A stretch of DNA of 21,456 nucleotides from Glomus cerebriforme (taxonomy: Eukaryota > Glomeromycota > Glomeromycetes > Glomerales > Glomeraceae). The notes under the pieces are model-generated. The model was given only the letters and a program-made list of their open reading frames with translations, was not told the DNA's origin and made no database searches. Shown here piece after piece: positions 1 to 11,483 of this stretch; the stretch's first letter is position 1, and every line of letters starts with the position of its first letter. A program made the translations under genes and the position numbers. The stretch is taken from contig QKYT01000034.1 in assembly GCA_003550305.1 (NCBI GenBank), positions 356,620 to 378,075 of the forward strand. The letters are read 5' to 3'.

Positions 1-1350
1 TCAATAAATCGATAACTATACATAGTAATAGTTTAACCTTTTTCCTTTGTTTAAATTATGTGGTTTTATAAGAGTCAAATGACATGATTTAACTTTTTAT
101 AATCAAGATTCATTTCTTTTTAAAAAAATTTCCGTTATAATATAAAAAAAAAATAATAAATGAAATAAAATAAAAAAAAAATTTTTTCTTGTAGAAATTT
201 CAATGGTCTTGATTAAGGAATACCCGATCCTAATTAACAAATTGTTACGTATGTTTGGACAATAAAAAATTTCTTTCAATTGTGATTATAAAATATCTGT
301 GCATATATCAATATCATCAAGTTTATAAATCAATTGTGTTATAAATAACAATCATGATGCAATTATTTCAATTTTCAGTTATTTCGGAGATGATGGTTAT
401 CGTGTTCCAGAATTCGCTAGCTATAGATTGATAGATGGATTTTAGAAAGAATATCCTTTAGAAAGAATATAAAATTTTATCCAAAAATAGTATAAAATTA
501 AAAATCATTGAATTTTTCTTAACTTGTACTGTATTCCGTTACATATCTATGAAAGGTTGATTTTTTAAGTATTATATATAATATATAATTCATGTTTTCG
601 CGTTTTTTCCATAAATGTAACGTAATTGTTGTAATTGTTGCTGAAGTTTTTATAAATAATATGAAAATATAACGAAAATATATATAAAATATAAAACTTT
701 TTTTATATTTACATTTCAGTAATAATATACAAGTGTTTTGTTTTTATTTATTTAAAAAAATTAAATTTCGCTTTGGAATTTTACTAAATTATTTCTAAAT
801 ACTTTAAATACTGATATTTTGAAGTGGAAAATTGATCCAACGAAAATTGTTAATTTCTGATAATGGACACAATATCTATAAAACTTCATGGAAATTGGAC
901 AAGTTTATATTAGAGTTGTTGTTACACAAACTTCGTTCGAAGCTTGACTTAAACTAACTCGGTCCGTGGTTTATTTGAATCAGTTAATAATTGTTTGAAC
1001 TTTACCCTAAATTTGACTAGGCAAGTTTGAGACATGATCAAGTTTGGAATTATTATATCGAATTTTGTGTTTAATTCATTTTTAATACCTGATATGTCCT
1101 CATTAATATTAAAATTGATTATAGTCGTTCCTTCTATTTAAGATCACTTTAGTCATACCATTATTTTAGATCACAACAGGCTGTAGTGATAAATGGACTA
1201 ATAAAATAATATATATAGTCCATAAAAAATTAATTTTATTGAATTAAAAATACGATGGTATTTTCATATACAGTATCTGTGATTTCAAACTTTTCCTACT
1301 ATTTACATTCCATAATCGTCTCTCCCAAAAAAAAATCACATCTCTCTGAT
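1..1350. other. A+T-rich non-coding stretch
   Basis: No open frame here has coding character on either strand. The sequence is dominated by A and T runs. The only structured item is a short word at about 876-902 (AACTTCATGGAAATTGGACA) that recurs in the fold-back repeats at 1394-1520 and 2075-2198, so a third, badly decayed copy of that repeat may lie here. Confidence 0.6.
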
Positions 1351-1393
1351 GCAGTCTTCATCATGGATATCCTGGTGTTTACAGTGAAAACCT

Positions 1394-1520
1394 GTCTAAT
1401 TTTCATAAGGTATCTAAGACATATCCATAAAAAAAAACGGAAACTTCATTAATATTAAGAGTACATCATGGAAATTGGACACATTTCCAGGATGTTCATA
1501 GTATAAACTAGATTGAAACT
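1394..1520 (+). repeat. Fold-back repeat, copy A
   Basis: This block of about 127 bp is repeated in direct orientation at 2075-2198. Within it, a left arm (GTCTAATTTTCAT, 1394-1406) faces an inverted right arm (ATGGAAATTGGAC, 1468-1480), so the unit can fold back on itself with two mismatches. The part right of the arm (TTCCAGGATGTTCATAGT and the words that follow) is also shared with the second copy. No open frame or transposase is visible. A non-autonomous, MITE-like element is the best guess. The right flank holds CACTTCG (about 1527-1533), which is the reverse of CGAAGTG beside the left end of copy B at 2044, a possible terminal inverted repeat. The outer limits are uncertain. Confidence 0.6.
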
Positions 1521-1870
1521 ATGTCACTTCGATTAGTATCTTGAACAAATGCTTCTCAATTAAAAAAAAAAATTTCTTGGACTTTTTCAGAAGTGAGTTG
1601 TCTCGTTATCCTTTAAATTATTTTAATCTCTTAGCATTAATAAGCATGATATGTTAAGAATTTGGGTCCTTTAATGGATTTAAATATCTCCATCAAGGAG
1701 TGTTTTATTAAAAATACCGACATTTATTCAAATTAATGAGTGTTAAATACGATCGAATTTTTCCTCTTTACCAATATTCCCATTATTATTCTCTTCATCA
1801 TTATCCTATTATCAATTCCTAGAAAAAAATAATGTTTCTTAAAGAAATACTAAAATCTTTCAATAAATCT

Positions 1871-2444
1871 TCTAATTCTAATTCATTTCAGAGTTTATAT
1901 TTCCATAAGTTTGCAAAAGCTACTTCTAAAAAAAAGAAACTATAAAAATTTCATCTTTAGTACCACGATAACTTACATAAACATCTAATAATTCCATGGT
2001 ATAACTGTTGTTAATTGTTTGGACATCGTTCAAAATGATTTGACGAAGTGATACGGTATCCATCATGAAACCCCGTCCAATTTCCATAAGATATCTAAGA
2101 CATTTTCAAAAAAATGGAAACTTCATTAATATTAAAAGTAGTACATCATGGAAATTAGACATATTTCCACAGGATGTTCATAGTGAAAACTAGATTGAAG
2201 CAACTAACTACTAAAAAGAAAAAAAAAAGAAAAAAAAGAAACGAACGTTAATACCCTGTTAAAAAAAACTTTCCCTGCAAACCTCAAGTCCAAGAGTCAA
2301 AGTAGAATCCTACAAAAAAAAAGATAAAGAAATAATTAAACTTCGATTTTTCCAAATGAGTCGAATTCCTACAAAAGAAAAAAAAAAGAAATGTATATGA
2401 AATATTAAAGAATCATTTCAAAGAAAAAGATGATTAATCATTTC
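1871..2444 (+). repeat. Duplicated segment, copy I (interrupted)
   Basis: This segment is collinear with 8555-8943. Shared landmarks in order are a word of about 20 bp beginning TCTAATTCTAATTC (1871), a word around TTAATTGTTTGGACATC (2010-2030), GAAACGAAC followed by a run of A and then AAACCTCAAGTCCAAGAG (2240-2297), and AGATGATTAATCATTT (2429-2444). The main difference is about 160 bp at 2043-2203 that is absent from the second copy and holds fold-back repeat copy B. No gene is recognisable in either copy. It may be an ancient transposon relic or a true segmental duplication; divergence is substantial, with many small gaps in the A runs. Confidence 0.7.
2043..2203 (+). mobile_element. Fold-back repeat, copy B, inserted in duplicated segment
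   Basis: The block matches copy A (1394-1520) across 2075-2198, including the inverted arms GTCCAATTTCCAT (2075-2087) and ATGGAAATTAGAC (2148-2160), which pair with one mismatch. It sits exactly where the other copy of the host segment (8555-8943) has nothing, between GATTTGACGAAG on the left and TAACTACTAAAAAG on the right. That is direct evidence that the repeat moved into this site, or was lost from the other. It is about 160 bp with no coding capacity. A clean target-site duplication could not be defined because of decay at the edges. Confidence 0.6.
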
Positions 2445-5400
2445 TAATCAGGGATATTATCACCGTTTATTACAATAAAAATCAGATGAGAGAAATTACT
2501 AACACGTGCCTTTCTCATTCTTTCTATGATACAATAAACAATACCCCTGAAACCGAGCATTATATTCATCTTACATAAACAACAAATATTTGATAATTTT
2601 TTTATGTAATGATTTTTTTTTTTTTTGAAAGGAAAAAGGAATTTCTTTTTACTGAATGTTTTTAGATAAATGATACTACAGACCATTTATTATCTATAAA
2701 TGTATTATCATTCAAAAAAAATATTTTGAATGAACTATATAACTTACGTTAAAGACAAATAAAACCGAAAACAAACAACCGTAAAATTGACCAGTCATGA
2801 TTTTGTTCGTATTATTATTATTATTATTTTTTTTGCCTAATTTCTTTTATTGTTTAAAAAAATAATGAATCAGGGGTATTTGTTTGTTTGTTTATTGGTT
2901 TATTGTTTCAGTTTTCAAAAAATGGTATTTTATTATGATCGGATAAATTATCGGCCAGTATGCCTTATTATAATAAAATTTCCGAATTTATTATATCTGA
3001 TAATCGAAGAAGATCGGATACGAGGGGCCGTATGATAAATTTGGATAACCTCTAATTAGTAGATAAAATAATAAGACTTTAACGACAAAATTTATTTATC
3101 GTCATTTTCAAATTAGGATATTGATTTGTGATTATATTTTGGTTACTTCAGTTTTCATCCAGTTCTTATCTGGTAAATATCCGGAAATCTGGTAATGATT
3201 TTTTTTACATCTCCATATATCCACATATGTTTATACCATTGAAAACGGCGATAATATAATTTTTATTTTTATTTATTCAAAATAACGTAGACGCTTATTT
3301 AATCTTTTAACGATTGTTAAACTCGAAATATTTGTTATACAGAAAGAGTTTTGTACAATGTATCTAAATAAGAAGTTTTTTTCTAATTTTTTTTTTTTAA
3401 AAAAAAAAATCTCCGAAAGAGTTTTAACACAACGGAGTTTGTCATTCAAACAAAAAAAAACTTTAATTAATAAAGATTAGATCCCATTGTTTTAATTCCT
3501 TTTTGGTTAATGGTACATGTAACTAGTTACACAGTTTGCGGTTGAAATTTTTTGAGTGTACTTTCATTGCTATCGTAAGATGTTTAACGTATTACGTAAG
3601 CGTGATAGCCAGTATAAAAGTTTACTAATATGGATATTTTCCCTTCATCATTATCTGTTATAAAAAAAATACGATCCCCATAATACCCAATCTTTTTTCA
3701 CAATAAATTATTTAGTTGGATTATTATTTTCGTGGGACAGTCCGGCATATTAGTTTGTCCGGAAATATAACATTTTCTGGGCCAGAATTTTCTAATAGGT
3801 GACTAAAGTGCAATATTACGTCGCTTCACATATAATGAATGAAGATTTAAATTTTAATAAAAATTCAAAACATATATTTTTGAACTATAATTTCTTTAAA
3901 TATATCAAATAAATATGCATAATTTAACCATATACTGTAGATTTATTTTATGATCAACAAATAAAATGTTTTACTTTGGAGTTTGGGCAAATATTCAAAT
4001 AATAAAATTCCCACACGCACGCCACATGACGAGGCTTAGTTGCATAAAATGCATAAACTCAAAATATATATTTCTTTGTCTTTACGCCAAATCCATGTAT
4101 ATATTTATAAGTTAGTCTAAACCAAAAAAACTTGTTAAATTATTAATAAAAAACTTTTATCATTGACAGGACTCGAAACACAACATATGTTTGTTATGTT
4201 TATTTTTTTTTTTTTTGAAAATCCAAATATTTATAATGTTTCAAACTCTATTTTTATTCGATGTTAAAACGATTAAACAATTTCAATTTGTCTCTATATA
4301 AAGATTTATACCTAGAATTTGTTATTTGTTATAGTATATCAAAAATGAATATTTTTAAAAAATGAATGTTTGACGTCTGAGTAACACAACACGTAATTGC
4401 TAAATCCATTATAAAATGGTTATAAAAATGGCTTATTGGCTCGCGCTCGACTCCAATAAAAATTCTTTAACCTTGAATTGTGTACGACAGTATTTGCACA
4501 CAGCATTATATGTACAGTATATAATGAAGAGGAAGCTATAAAAAATTATTTCCGTTGTATTTGTACATAATAAAAAAATATAAACAAAGCGAATTATTTC
4601 TAGAATGTATCAACATTTTTATAACGAAAATGTCCCTTTATAATAAAAACAAGGTGATTGGTGATGAATAAATTTCTTTATTTCACGATATAAAACAAAG
4701 TACACTATGTAAGAATTTTTTTAATATATACTGTATATATATATATATAAAATTATTTTATTTTATTTTATAAGCAAAAGATTATGATATGGATGCAACT
4801 AACCGCCATTTAATTTATAGCTCGCTCATTCTCGTTTATGTAATTAAATATGCAGCAATATGAAAGAACGACACCTGATTGATTAACACATAATTATACA
4901 TTTATCATGCATTTTTTATTCAAATATTTATTAATAAGCGGAATTTCATTTGAAAATTGAAAATTCTTTTACGTGTTTTCACGTTTGAAAGTAATTTATG
5001 CACGTAATTATTATTATACGTATCATACGTAAATAACGCTCTTCCCTTATTTCCCCTATTATCTTAATATAGTTTGCATAATTTTCATAGGATCCAAGAA
5101 TTGAACAATCGAACCATTTTTTTTAATTATTATTTTGTAATAATTGAGTCATTATTATTATTATTACCTTTATTAACCTTTAAAAGAAATCATTAAAAAA
5201 AAACGCCATCGGAGGTTTTTTTTTAAAAAATTTTTTTATATATTATTTAGGCTTAATTTTGAAACGGAAAAAAAATTTTATTTATATAGAGAACTTTATA
5301 CAGTAATATTTTTTTTTTGTTGACAATAAACTATAACATTTAAGGGGCTATATAATTGTATGATTCTGCAAATTATAATCAAAGAGTTCTAAAAAGAAAT

Positions 5401-7805
5401 AAATGAAGGTTTGATAACAAAGCCAAAAATAATAAAATCAAATGATTTATTATAATTATTAAACTGCCCCTTTAATTTAACAGTTCATTATTCAAGGGTA
5501 AGGGTAAATATAAGCTAAAAATAATTTCAAATGAAATGATCTTTGATGGATTATACTATGTTACACAGTTAATGAACTTCCATAAAACTTTTTCATTTAT
5601 TGAATTTATTGAATTCATTTATCATTGTTATTTGATAACGTTAACGTTCGTCATCGGAATTTTTCACGCGTATCTTCTCCGGAAACGTACAGTACGTATA
5701 ACTTCTTCATATATTATTATTTGTTATCATAATATTATCCTTTAGATCAAAAATATATCAGGTAACCATCCAAAAACTTGTATTTAGATTCATAACGCCA
5801 ATGAATTGATTTTTATTTTATTTTATTCACAAATTCTTAATGATATTTAATATGTTATATAAACCTATGATCTATCTATATAAATCATTTATTTGATCAA
5901 AATTGTCAAATTGGATGATAAGTTAAATAAGTAAGATTAAGGATTAATTGTTTTAATTCGTTATGATTTGTGAAAGTTATTGCTGATGAATCATTATAAA
6001 AGGATTCTTTCATGATTTAAGAGTCTATCTCAATTGATTCCATTTTCATAAGAGCCATTGAACTAGATTTTATAATATACAGTATAAAAGTGGATTCTGG
6101 TATACTATTTCATCAATTTGATCAAAACTTTTATATAATCAACAAAATATTACTGATGGAATTCAATTTAAATAGTAAAAATGATTTCTTCTTTTTTTTT
6201 TTTATTTATTAATAGGTTAAATTCATTAAAGTAACTGTGTTTAATTAATAATAATTTGTTAATAAAATATTTTGAATAAAGTGTTTGGATTCAAATTCTA
6301 TCTATAGAAATGCTATTTAATATGTCGAATGATATCGTTTACTATATTGAATCTGAGATAAATGAATTATAAAAACAATTTAAAAGTGATATTTTTTAAA
6401 GCAAATCAGCATTCATAAGTTATTTTTAAAATATATCTTGACGACCAAAAAGATGTTATTATGAATTTTAACAAATTCCATCTCAAAATATCTCAAAAAA
6501 ACGTAAATATGTTGATTCTCAATTTAAATTATGAGTCAACTTACAAAGGGGATCATATCTAATAACAAAATTCACAGATATACAGTATAAAGACGTATTT
6601 CATCCGTGTCGGTGTGCCGTTAATTTTTTGATATCGTAAAAATTAAGGGGAAGAGGGAAAATTATCAACATTAAATGTTAAAAAAAAAAATAAAAAAGAA
6701 ATTTGATTAAATTTTCTTTGGTCATGAGTACTAAATTGCTAGTTACTAGCTCGAAAATAGTCACGGGAACAAAGTTGCAGAAAATCAAAGATTATCATTA
6801 ATAGTCTAAACATTTTATATATTCACGGGGAACAAAGAATTTATAATTTATTACAATTTTATTATGTTATTACCTGAACTGTAACAGTACCATTAAATAT
6901 TAAAAATGTGTTATTTACTGAAATTTTTTTAGTTTTGGCCAAATGCATAAATTATTAAATTAGGCCATAAACCACGTGCCAATTTACGACTTTACAACTA
7001 TTCAACAGTTTACATAAAAGTACTATTTAAACTAATTACTTATTTATTTAGATTATTGTAAATATTGTAAAGGAGAAAAAGAATATATATTTGGAGAATT
7101 GATGTAACAATAATTTTTTTGAATTTGAGTTCGCACGCAGCACGCTTTTAAAAATATCATCTAAATAAGTGAATTTTTATTCAAAGTACTTTATTACAAG
7201 TACCCGTTATGACTCATTAATTAAACTTTAATACGTATATTGCAATAATAATTATTACACGAAATCAATTCTATTTTGTACTTATAAAAAAAAAAGATAA
7301 AAAAGGAATTCTTAGATCTCATTCAGGTGTTAATTTAGCCACATCTTATTTTCGAACTTCAATTTGTGAAATTATACTGAAATGCGAACTATAACTGCAT
7401 GCCGTATTGATAAATATGTAAATTTTGCTTTAATGTTTTCAATTTGTTTGGATTGGGTACTGAAAAAGACAACATATTAATGTCATGTCCTTTAATCACA
7501 TCGTGTCACATCTTTCTCCTAATGGGGGCTTTGTGTGTTTTTAGTACCTTCACAGTTACAATAAATGAGTAAACTACCATTATTCTATGGATATGTAATG
7601 TAATAATCCACTTTTTGGAGTTATACGATTAAAGTTTTTTGAATAAAAAAAAAAGTTATGTATATTGAGAATAATAAAATTTATTTTCTAATAAAAACTC
7701 TCAAAAATTTCCTTCATTAAAAGTTTTTTAAATATACTCATTTCTACTATTTATTTTGAAAAAAATTTCCAGAAAAAAGGAAAACTAAAAACATTATTTA
7801 TTGCA
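2445..7805. other. Long gene-free A+T-rich stretch
   Basis: No frame in this 5.3-kb stretch has credible coding character; the short open frames present are low-complexity I, F, Y and K-rich readings of A+T runs. Homopolymers include T then A runs at about 3388-3410. Small islands with more C and G, at 2940-3030 and 3730-3795 (for example GGGACAGTCCGG at about 3734), look like remnants of transposon ends but cannot be assigned. The word TACAGTA or TACTGTA occurs several times (3933, 4513, 4729, 5299, 5688, 6078, 6581). No tRNA or rRNA was recognised. Confidence 0.55.
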
Positions 7806-8087
7806 ATGTCATCAAGAAATTTCAAACAAAGAAATTATAGAGGAAGAACACGTAGAATGTCACGATTCATAAATAATGCAAATAATAATATAAATTACAA
7901 CCGTGTTCTACGAACTCGCTTGATTAATAATTCTAACACAATTGACCGAATCGCCCAAATAACCACACCACAAATTACAAATAATTCTTTTGAAAATAGT
8001 TTCTTTAATGGAACAAGCTTTGACGATGATGATAATTTTGAATCTTCAATTTTATCTGTTGGATTTTCTGGGTATTTCTTTGAATAA
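7806..8087 (+). CDS. Orphan 93-residue protein, R/N-rich N-terminus and D-rich middle
   Basis: I do not recognise this protein. A true ATG opens a 93-codon frame, starting MSSRNFKQRNYRGRTRRMSR and ending GFSGYFFE before TAA. The first third is strongly basic (RNYRGRTRRMSR, about residues 9-20). The middle is N- and T-rich. Residues around 73-78 form an acidic patch (FDDDDNFE). The tail is hydrophobic. There is no signal peptide or clear membrane helix. The basic stretch could bind nucleic acid, but that is inference. G and C content is visibly higher than in the flanks, which favours real coding. The antisense frame across 8095-7895 is taken as a shadow. The gene stands alone, with no neighbour within 1 kb. 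It could be the last exon of a longer gene, since TTTCCAG lies upstream near 7770. Confidence 0.4.
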   Translation: MSSRNFKQRNYRGRTRRMSRFINNANNNINYNRVLRTRLINNSNTIDRIAQITTPQITNNSFENSFFNGTSFDDDDNFESSILSVGFSGYFFE

Positions 8088-8554
8088 ACAAACATTTTAG
8101 ATATTATGATAATTTTACAAAGAAGATACTTGGTGCTTCCATTTTATATATATAATATATAAAAGTCAAAAATAACATTTTCTCATTAAATAACGTTGCA
8201 AAAATACGTATCACACAATCTTTACTTTTTTAACTAGAAGAAAAATTATTTATCATGACTGATTCACTATATGTTGTGATATGTTGTGATATTCATACTG
8301 CTACTGTGTAACACTGTTTGTTTGATAATTATTAAATTCAAGTTTTGTCAAAAGAATTTCTTCTAAATAAATTGTCTTTAATAATATCAATTCTAATCAA
8401 AGAAATAAATTTCTTTTTTAAAATAATCACTAAACTGAGGTAATTACAACAGTTACCACCCAAGTATAGGAAATCAGTAAAAAAAAAATGTTGTTATACA
8501 TCGAAAATTTATTAATTTACTGTATTATTAATTATCACCACTGTTATTAAAACT

Positions 8555-8943
8555 TCTAATTCTAATTCATTTCAGATTTATATCCATTACATTTCCATAT
8601 AAAGTTTGTAAAAAAAAAAAGGCTAATGTTAGTATAGAAAAATAAAAAAAGTCCATCCTTTACCATGATAACAGCATGAACCTTTAATAGTTTAATGATA
8701 TATTCTGTTATTAATTGTTTAGACATCATTCAAATTGGTTCGATTTCAAAAAATAACTACTGAAAGAAACGAACATACCATTACTTTAAAAAACTAAACC
8801 TCAAGTTCAAGAGCCAAAAGTGCCGAAGTCCTACAATCAAAATTAAAAGAAATGATACTAAGTTAGTATTGTTTCACCAAAAAAACCAGTGAACCAAAAT
8901 TGTTCCTGCAAAATATATAAAAAAAAAGATGATTAATCATTTT
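8555..8943 (+). repeat. Duplicated segment, copy II (uninterrupted)
   Basis: This is the partner of 1871-2444. It begins with the same TCTAATTCTAATTC word and ends with AGATGATTAATCATTT (8928-8943). Internal landmarks shared in order include TTAATTGTTTAGACATCATT (about 8710), GAAACGAACAT and AAACCTCAAGTTCAAGAGCC (about 8800-8818). It lacks the fold-back insertion, so it represents the empty-site state. No open frame is present. Confidence 0.7.
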
Positions 8944-9463
8944 TAGATCGGGAAGATTTTATCAACCGATTCGAAACTTATAATTATATAACAGAGTAAT
9001 AACGGAAAAAAAGTCAATTATATTTAAAAAATAAAGTTTTTATATAAAAAAAAACATATCAGAACAGTCCGGTCCATTAATTAAAATGCTCCAAAAATCT
9101 ATTATATCAAGAGTTCCAGTATATCAAGAGTAGATTTATTATCAGATTCTGATAAAGAAAAAAATTGTCACGTGTCTAAATTTTGTGGCTTAGTATTTTA
9201 AAAGTTTTTTTTTTAAATCATCGAAATCATCCACCATAAAAATTATTATCTTTATTCTTTTTTTCACAAATATACCAAACTTTACAAACATATTCAAGAA
9301 AAAGACGTCAAACATAGGTATGTAAAATTAGCAGTTAAATTATTTCCGTACATGTTATATATATTTGATTGATATTTTTGTTTTAACACCTGAAATTTTC
9401 CTTCTTGCCCTTAAAAATTGTAAAGCAGCTAGGTCCTCAAAACTCTAAAAAGAGATAAAAGAT
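8944..9463. other. A+T-rich stretch upstream of the two-exon gene
   Basis: No gene is seen. The stretch includes AGAACAGTCCGGTCC near 9060, similar to GGGACAGTCCGG near 3734, possibly a decayed transposon end. The last 60 bases before the ATG at 9464 are purine-rich. An in-frame TAA at 9446-9448 closes the reading frame upstream of that ATG. No TATA box can be picked out reliably in such A+T-rich DNA. Confidence 0.45.
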
Positions 9464-9911
9464 ATGCCCATCCTTGTATTTGAATGGAATGAAGGGGGAT
9501 TTAATGATGTCCCCGATGCTCCAGGACTTCGAAATGGCGTTGCAGGCCAAACTAAAGCAGCTATTGTCGCAAATCTTATGGCAAATGGTGCGACAAACTA
9601 TAATGATATTATATTTGCATTTTCGAGTGGCCATGCAATTGGAGAATGGTGTAGGCAGATAAGTATGAACATACAATGGTATGAATGAAATCTGATTTCA
9701 TGGGTTTCGGATTTTTTTAGCATCAACTTAATCCTTTCCTTTTAATTGTTAAAGGGCATTGAATCAGCCAGGAGTTCCAAATATCTGCAATTCAATCACT
9801 AGAATTAACCCTATTATTAGATATGAAGATGATGATGATGATGATGATGAAACAGGTATCCCCTCACCCGAGTTTGATATTGAGAACTATCCTGCTTTTG
9901 GATACTGCTAG
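9464..9911 (+). CDS. Two-exon orphan protein, 123 residues, poly-Asp tract
   Basis: I do not recognise the family. Exon 1 (9464-9678) starts at an ATG with an in-frame stop 18 bases upstream and reads MPILVFEWNEGGFNDVPDAP, then a G/A/N-rich stretch with VAGQTKAAIVANLMANGATN and IIFAFSSGHAIGEW (about residues 49-62). Exon 2 (9755-9911) continues ALNQPGVPNICNSITRIN, then seven consecutive Asp codons (all GAT) and ends ENYPAFGYC before TAG. Joining at GTATGA...TTAAAG keeps the frame and gives 123 residues. Reading through instead gives a stop at 9686-9688. Base composition is the most gene-like in the window. There is no signal peptide or membrane helix. The segment with VANLMANGATN and SSGHAIGEW looks like a folded domain, but no catalytic motif can be named. 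An upstream exon is possible. Alternative donor GTGTAG at 9649 would shorten the protein by ten residues in the same frame. Confidence 0.6.
9679..9754 (+). other. Predicted 76-nt GT-AG intron
   Basis: The donor is ATG|GTATGAATG and the acceptor TTGTTAAAG|GGC. The join is phase 2 (TG+G, Trp). The intron holds in-frame stops and a candidate branch site CTTAAT (9727-9732). Without removal the reading frame ends at 9688, and a 51-codon high-quality frame downstream would be orphaned. The nearer acceptor TTTTTTTAG at 9720 would run into TAA within eight codons, so it is less likely. Confidence 0.55.
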
Positions 9912-10509
9912 TTTTATTAGCTTTTGATCTCAAACATATTTATTATTGTTACATAAAAAGGCTAAGCTTTTTTCTTGTCCTCATTTTGTTTTAATGATTA
10001 ATTATTAATTATTAATAAATCACTATATTTTCCCATCCTCGTTCATACTCTTATAAACTACAGTATATTAAATGATTTTGTTGTGTCCCAAGTCATAATA
10101 TGCCCAAATCAAAATAAATGATTTTCGCTATTTAAATAAAGAAATTTCTTGACTCAAACTATTTTTAGTGTTGTTTCTCTTAAAGTTCTACGTTCCGCCC
10201 ATTTAATCTATGTCTTAAAGTATTACCGATAATTTAGGCTAATTGTCAACTTGGGGAAAATTCCAAGTTGGATTTAATCAACGAAATAAATAGGATATAT
10301 TGAACTTATTAATGATGAAGACACAATAATACTTATTGCGAATCTTCCTCAACAAATTACAAGTGATTAAATTGAAAGTTCAATTCTTCATTTTCTTCTA
10401 TTAAAATATTAGCTTCTTTGACAAATACAATCAATTTATAAATAGATCTAACAAACAAACTGAATTGGTTTGATATTAATTGTCATTATTTAATTTTTTC
10501 GGCTTATAC
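9912..10509. other. Intergenic, with a short coding relic
   Basis: Mostly A+T-rich and empty. A small hairpin is formed by CAACTTGG (10247-10254) and CCAAGTTG (10263-10270). A 26-codon open stretch at 10290-10367 reads GYIELINDEDTIILIANLPQ and then meets TAA; its mixed composition suggests a fragment of a former gene, but the family is unknown. Confidence 0.4.
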
Positions 10510-10713
10510 ATGAAGAATGTAGTTTGTTATAATAAATTCATAGATATTATTCAAGAATTAAATAAATATGATAATAAATCTTTATTATTTCCTGTTCGAA
10601 ATGAAAATAATTTAAATATGTTTATTCGAATTAATTATAATACAATATATTATTCAAAGAATGGAAATGTTTATGACAAAATAAATAGTTTGTGTAATAA
10701 AACAATTCTTTGA
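10510..10713 (+). CDS. Possible 67-residue orphan frame or exon
   Basis: I do not recognise this. An ATG-initiated frame begins MKNVVCYNKFIDIIQELNKY and ends INSLCNKTIL before TGA. It is rich in N, I, Y and K, as expected from A+T-rich DNA, but it also has a plausible amphipathic start (FIDIIQELNKY) and a short FPVRNENNLNMFIRINYN segment. The frame is open for a further ten codons upstream of the ATG without another ATG, so it may be an internal exon. The relic at 10290-10367 lies 140 bases upstream on the same strand and could belong to the same decayed gene. No motif supports a function; it may be chance. Confidence 0.25.
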   Translation: MKNVVCYNKFIDIIQELNKYDNKSLLFPVRNENNLNMFIRINYNTIYYSKNGNVYDKINSLCNKTIL

Positions 10714-11177
10714 TCAAATGATGTAATTTTAAAGTACTGAATATTTACATTTGTAGATTCGTTTGTATATTCCTTTCTTTTCATAACTTAAAATTTTCTA
10801 TTTTGAAGATTATAAGAATTTATCAATGCTTGTTAAATATTTGTGTAATAATTTAAAATTCTATATTTAATTAACATGTGTTTAATTAAGTGCTCGAACA
10901 AAATAATCAATCAATTATTGATCGAGTAATAACTACTTAACGGGAAAATTCGTGATAGATGTATGCTCAACGACGTTCGTTAAAAAAAAAAAAAGGGAAA
11001 AGAAAAAATTTTGTAAGAAATGAATGTTTCTTTATACTAAATAAAAATTGCTGAAGTTTGGAAATATCTGTAGGGTGGAAAGGAAAGTTTTCAGAATATT
11101 TATATATCCTAATAAATAAATAAAATAACAATAAAATCTTCGTTAAATTGTTTGGCAGAAAACTTAATAAAAGAGAA

Positions 11178-11483
11178 AAAATTATTTTACCTTGTTATAA
11201 TAATCCAGAAGAATTACTTATTCCTTCATCAAAAAAACAAAACCAAAGACTCCGAGACCATCAAATAGATTTCTTCTATATTCCATAAATAAGTAAGATT
11301 AAAAGGAATTTGTAATTCGTAGATGTTGTACACAACTTCGATTAAAATTAATCCGTACTGGTCGAAGTTTCGGAAAATTTATTGTATTAAAAAAATGCTA
11401 TTGGAATATGTAATTGTATTATTATTATACCTTATGAAGGATATGAAGAAAATGAAATTATAAAGCGATTCAAAGTACAATAA
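11178..11483 (+). pseudogene. Decayed coding region in three frames, family unknown
   Basis: Three short stretches with better-than-background composition follow one another on the plus strand. The first, 11178-11288, reads KIILPCYNNPEELLIPSSKK and continues to QIDFFYIP before TAA. The second, 11318-11413, reads RRCCTQLRLKLIRTGRSFGK then FIVLKKCYWNM before TAA. The third, 11403-11483, reads GICNCIIIIPYEGYEENEII then KRFKVQ before TAA. The second and third overlap in different frames, as expected of a frameshifted pseudogene. No family is recognised; a transposon or an expanded fungal gene family are both possible. Confidence that this was once coding is moderate; identity is unknown. Confidence 0.35.

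Noticed and set aside
2444..2686. Minus-strand frame of about 80 codons with K and F runs
   Set aside because: The K and F runs come from poly-A/T tracts and the frame abuts the end of a duplicated non-coding segment; no motif is seen.
7000..7300. Search for a promoter or TATA box upstream of the 93-residue frame
   Set aside because: TATA-like strings are everywhere in DNA of this composition, so none can be singled out.
9437..9676. Minus-strand frame across exon 1 of the orphan gene
   Set aside because: It is a shadow of the plus-strand exon, whose frame continues through a splice into a second good exon.
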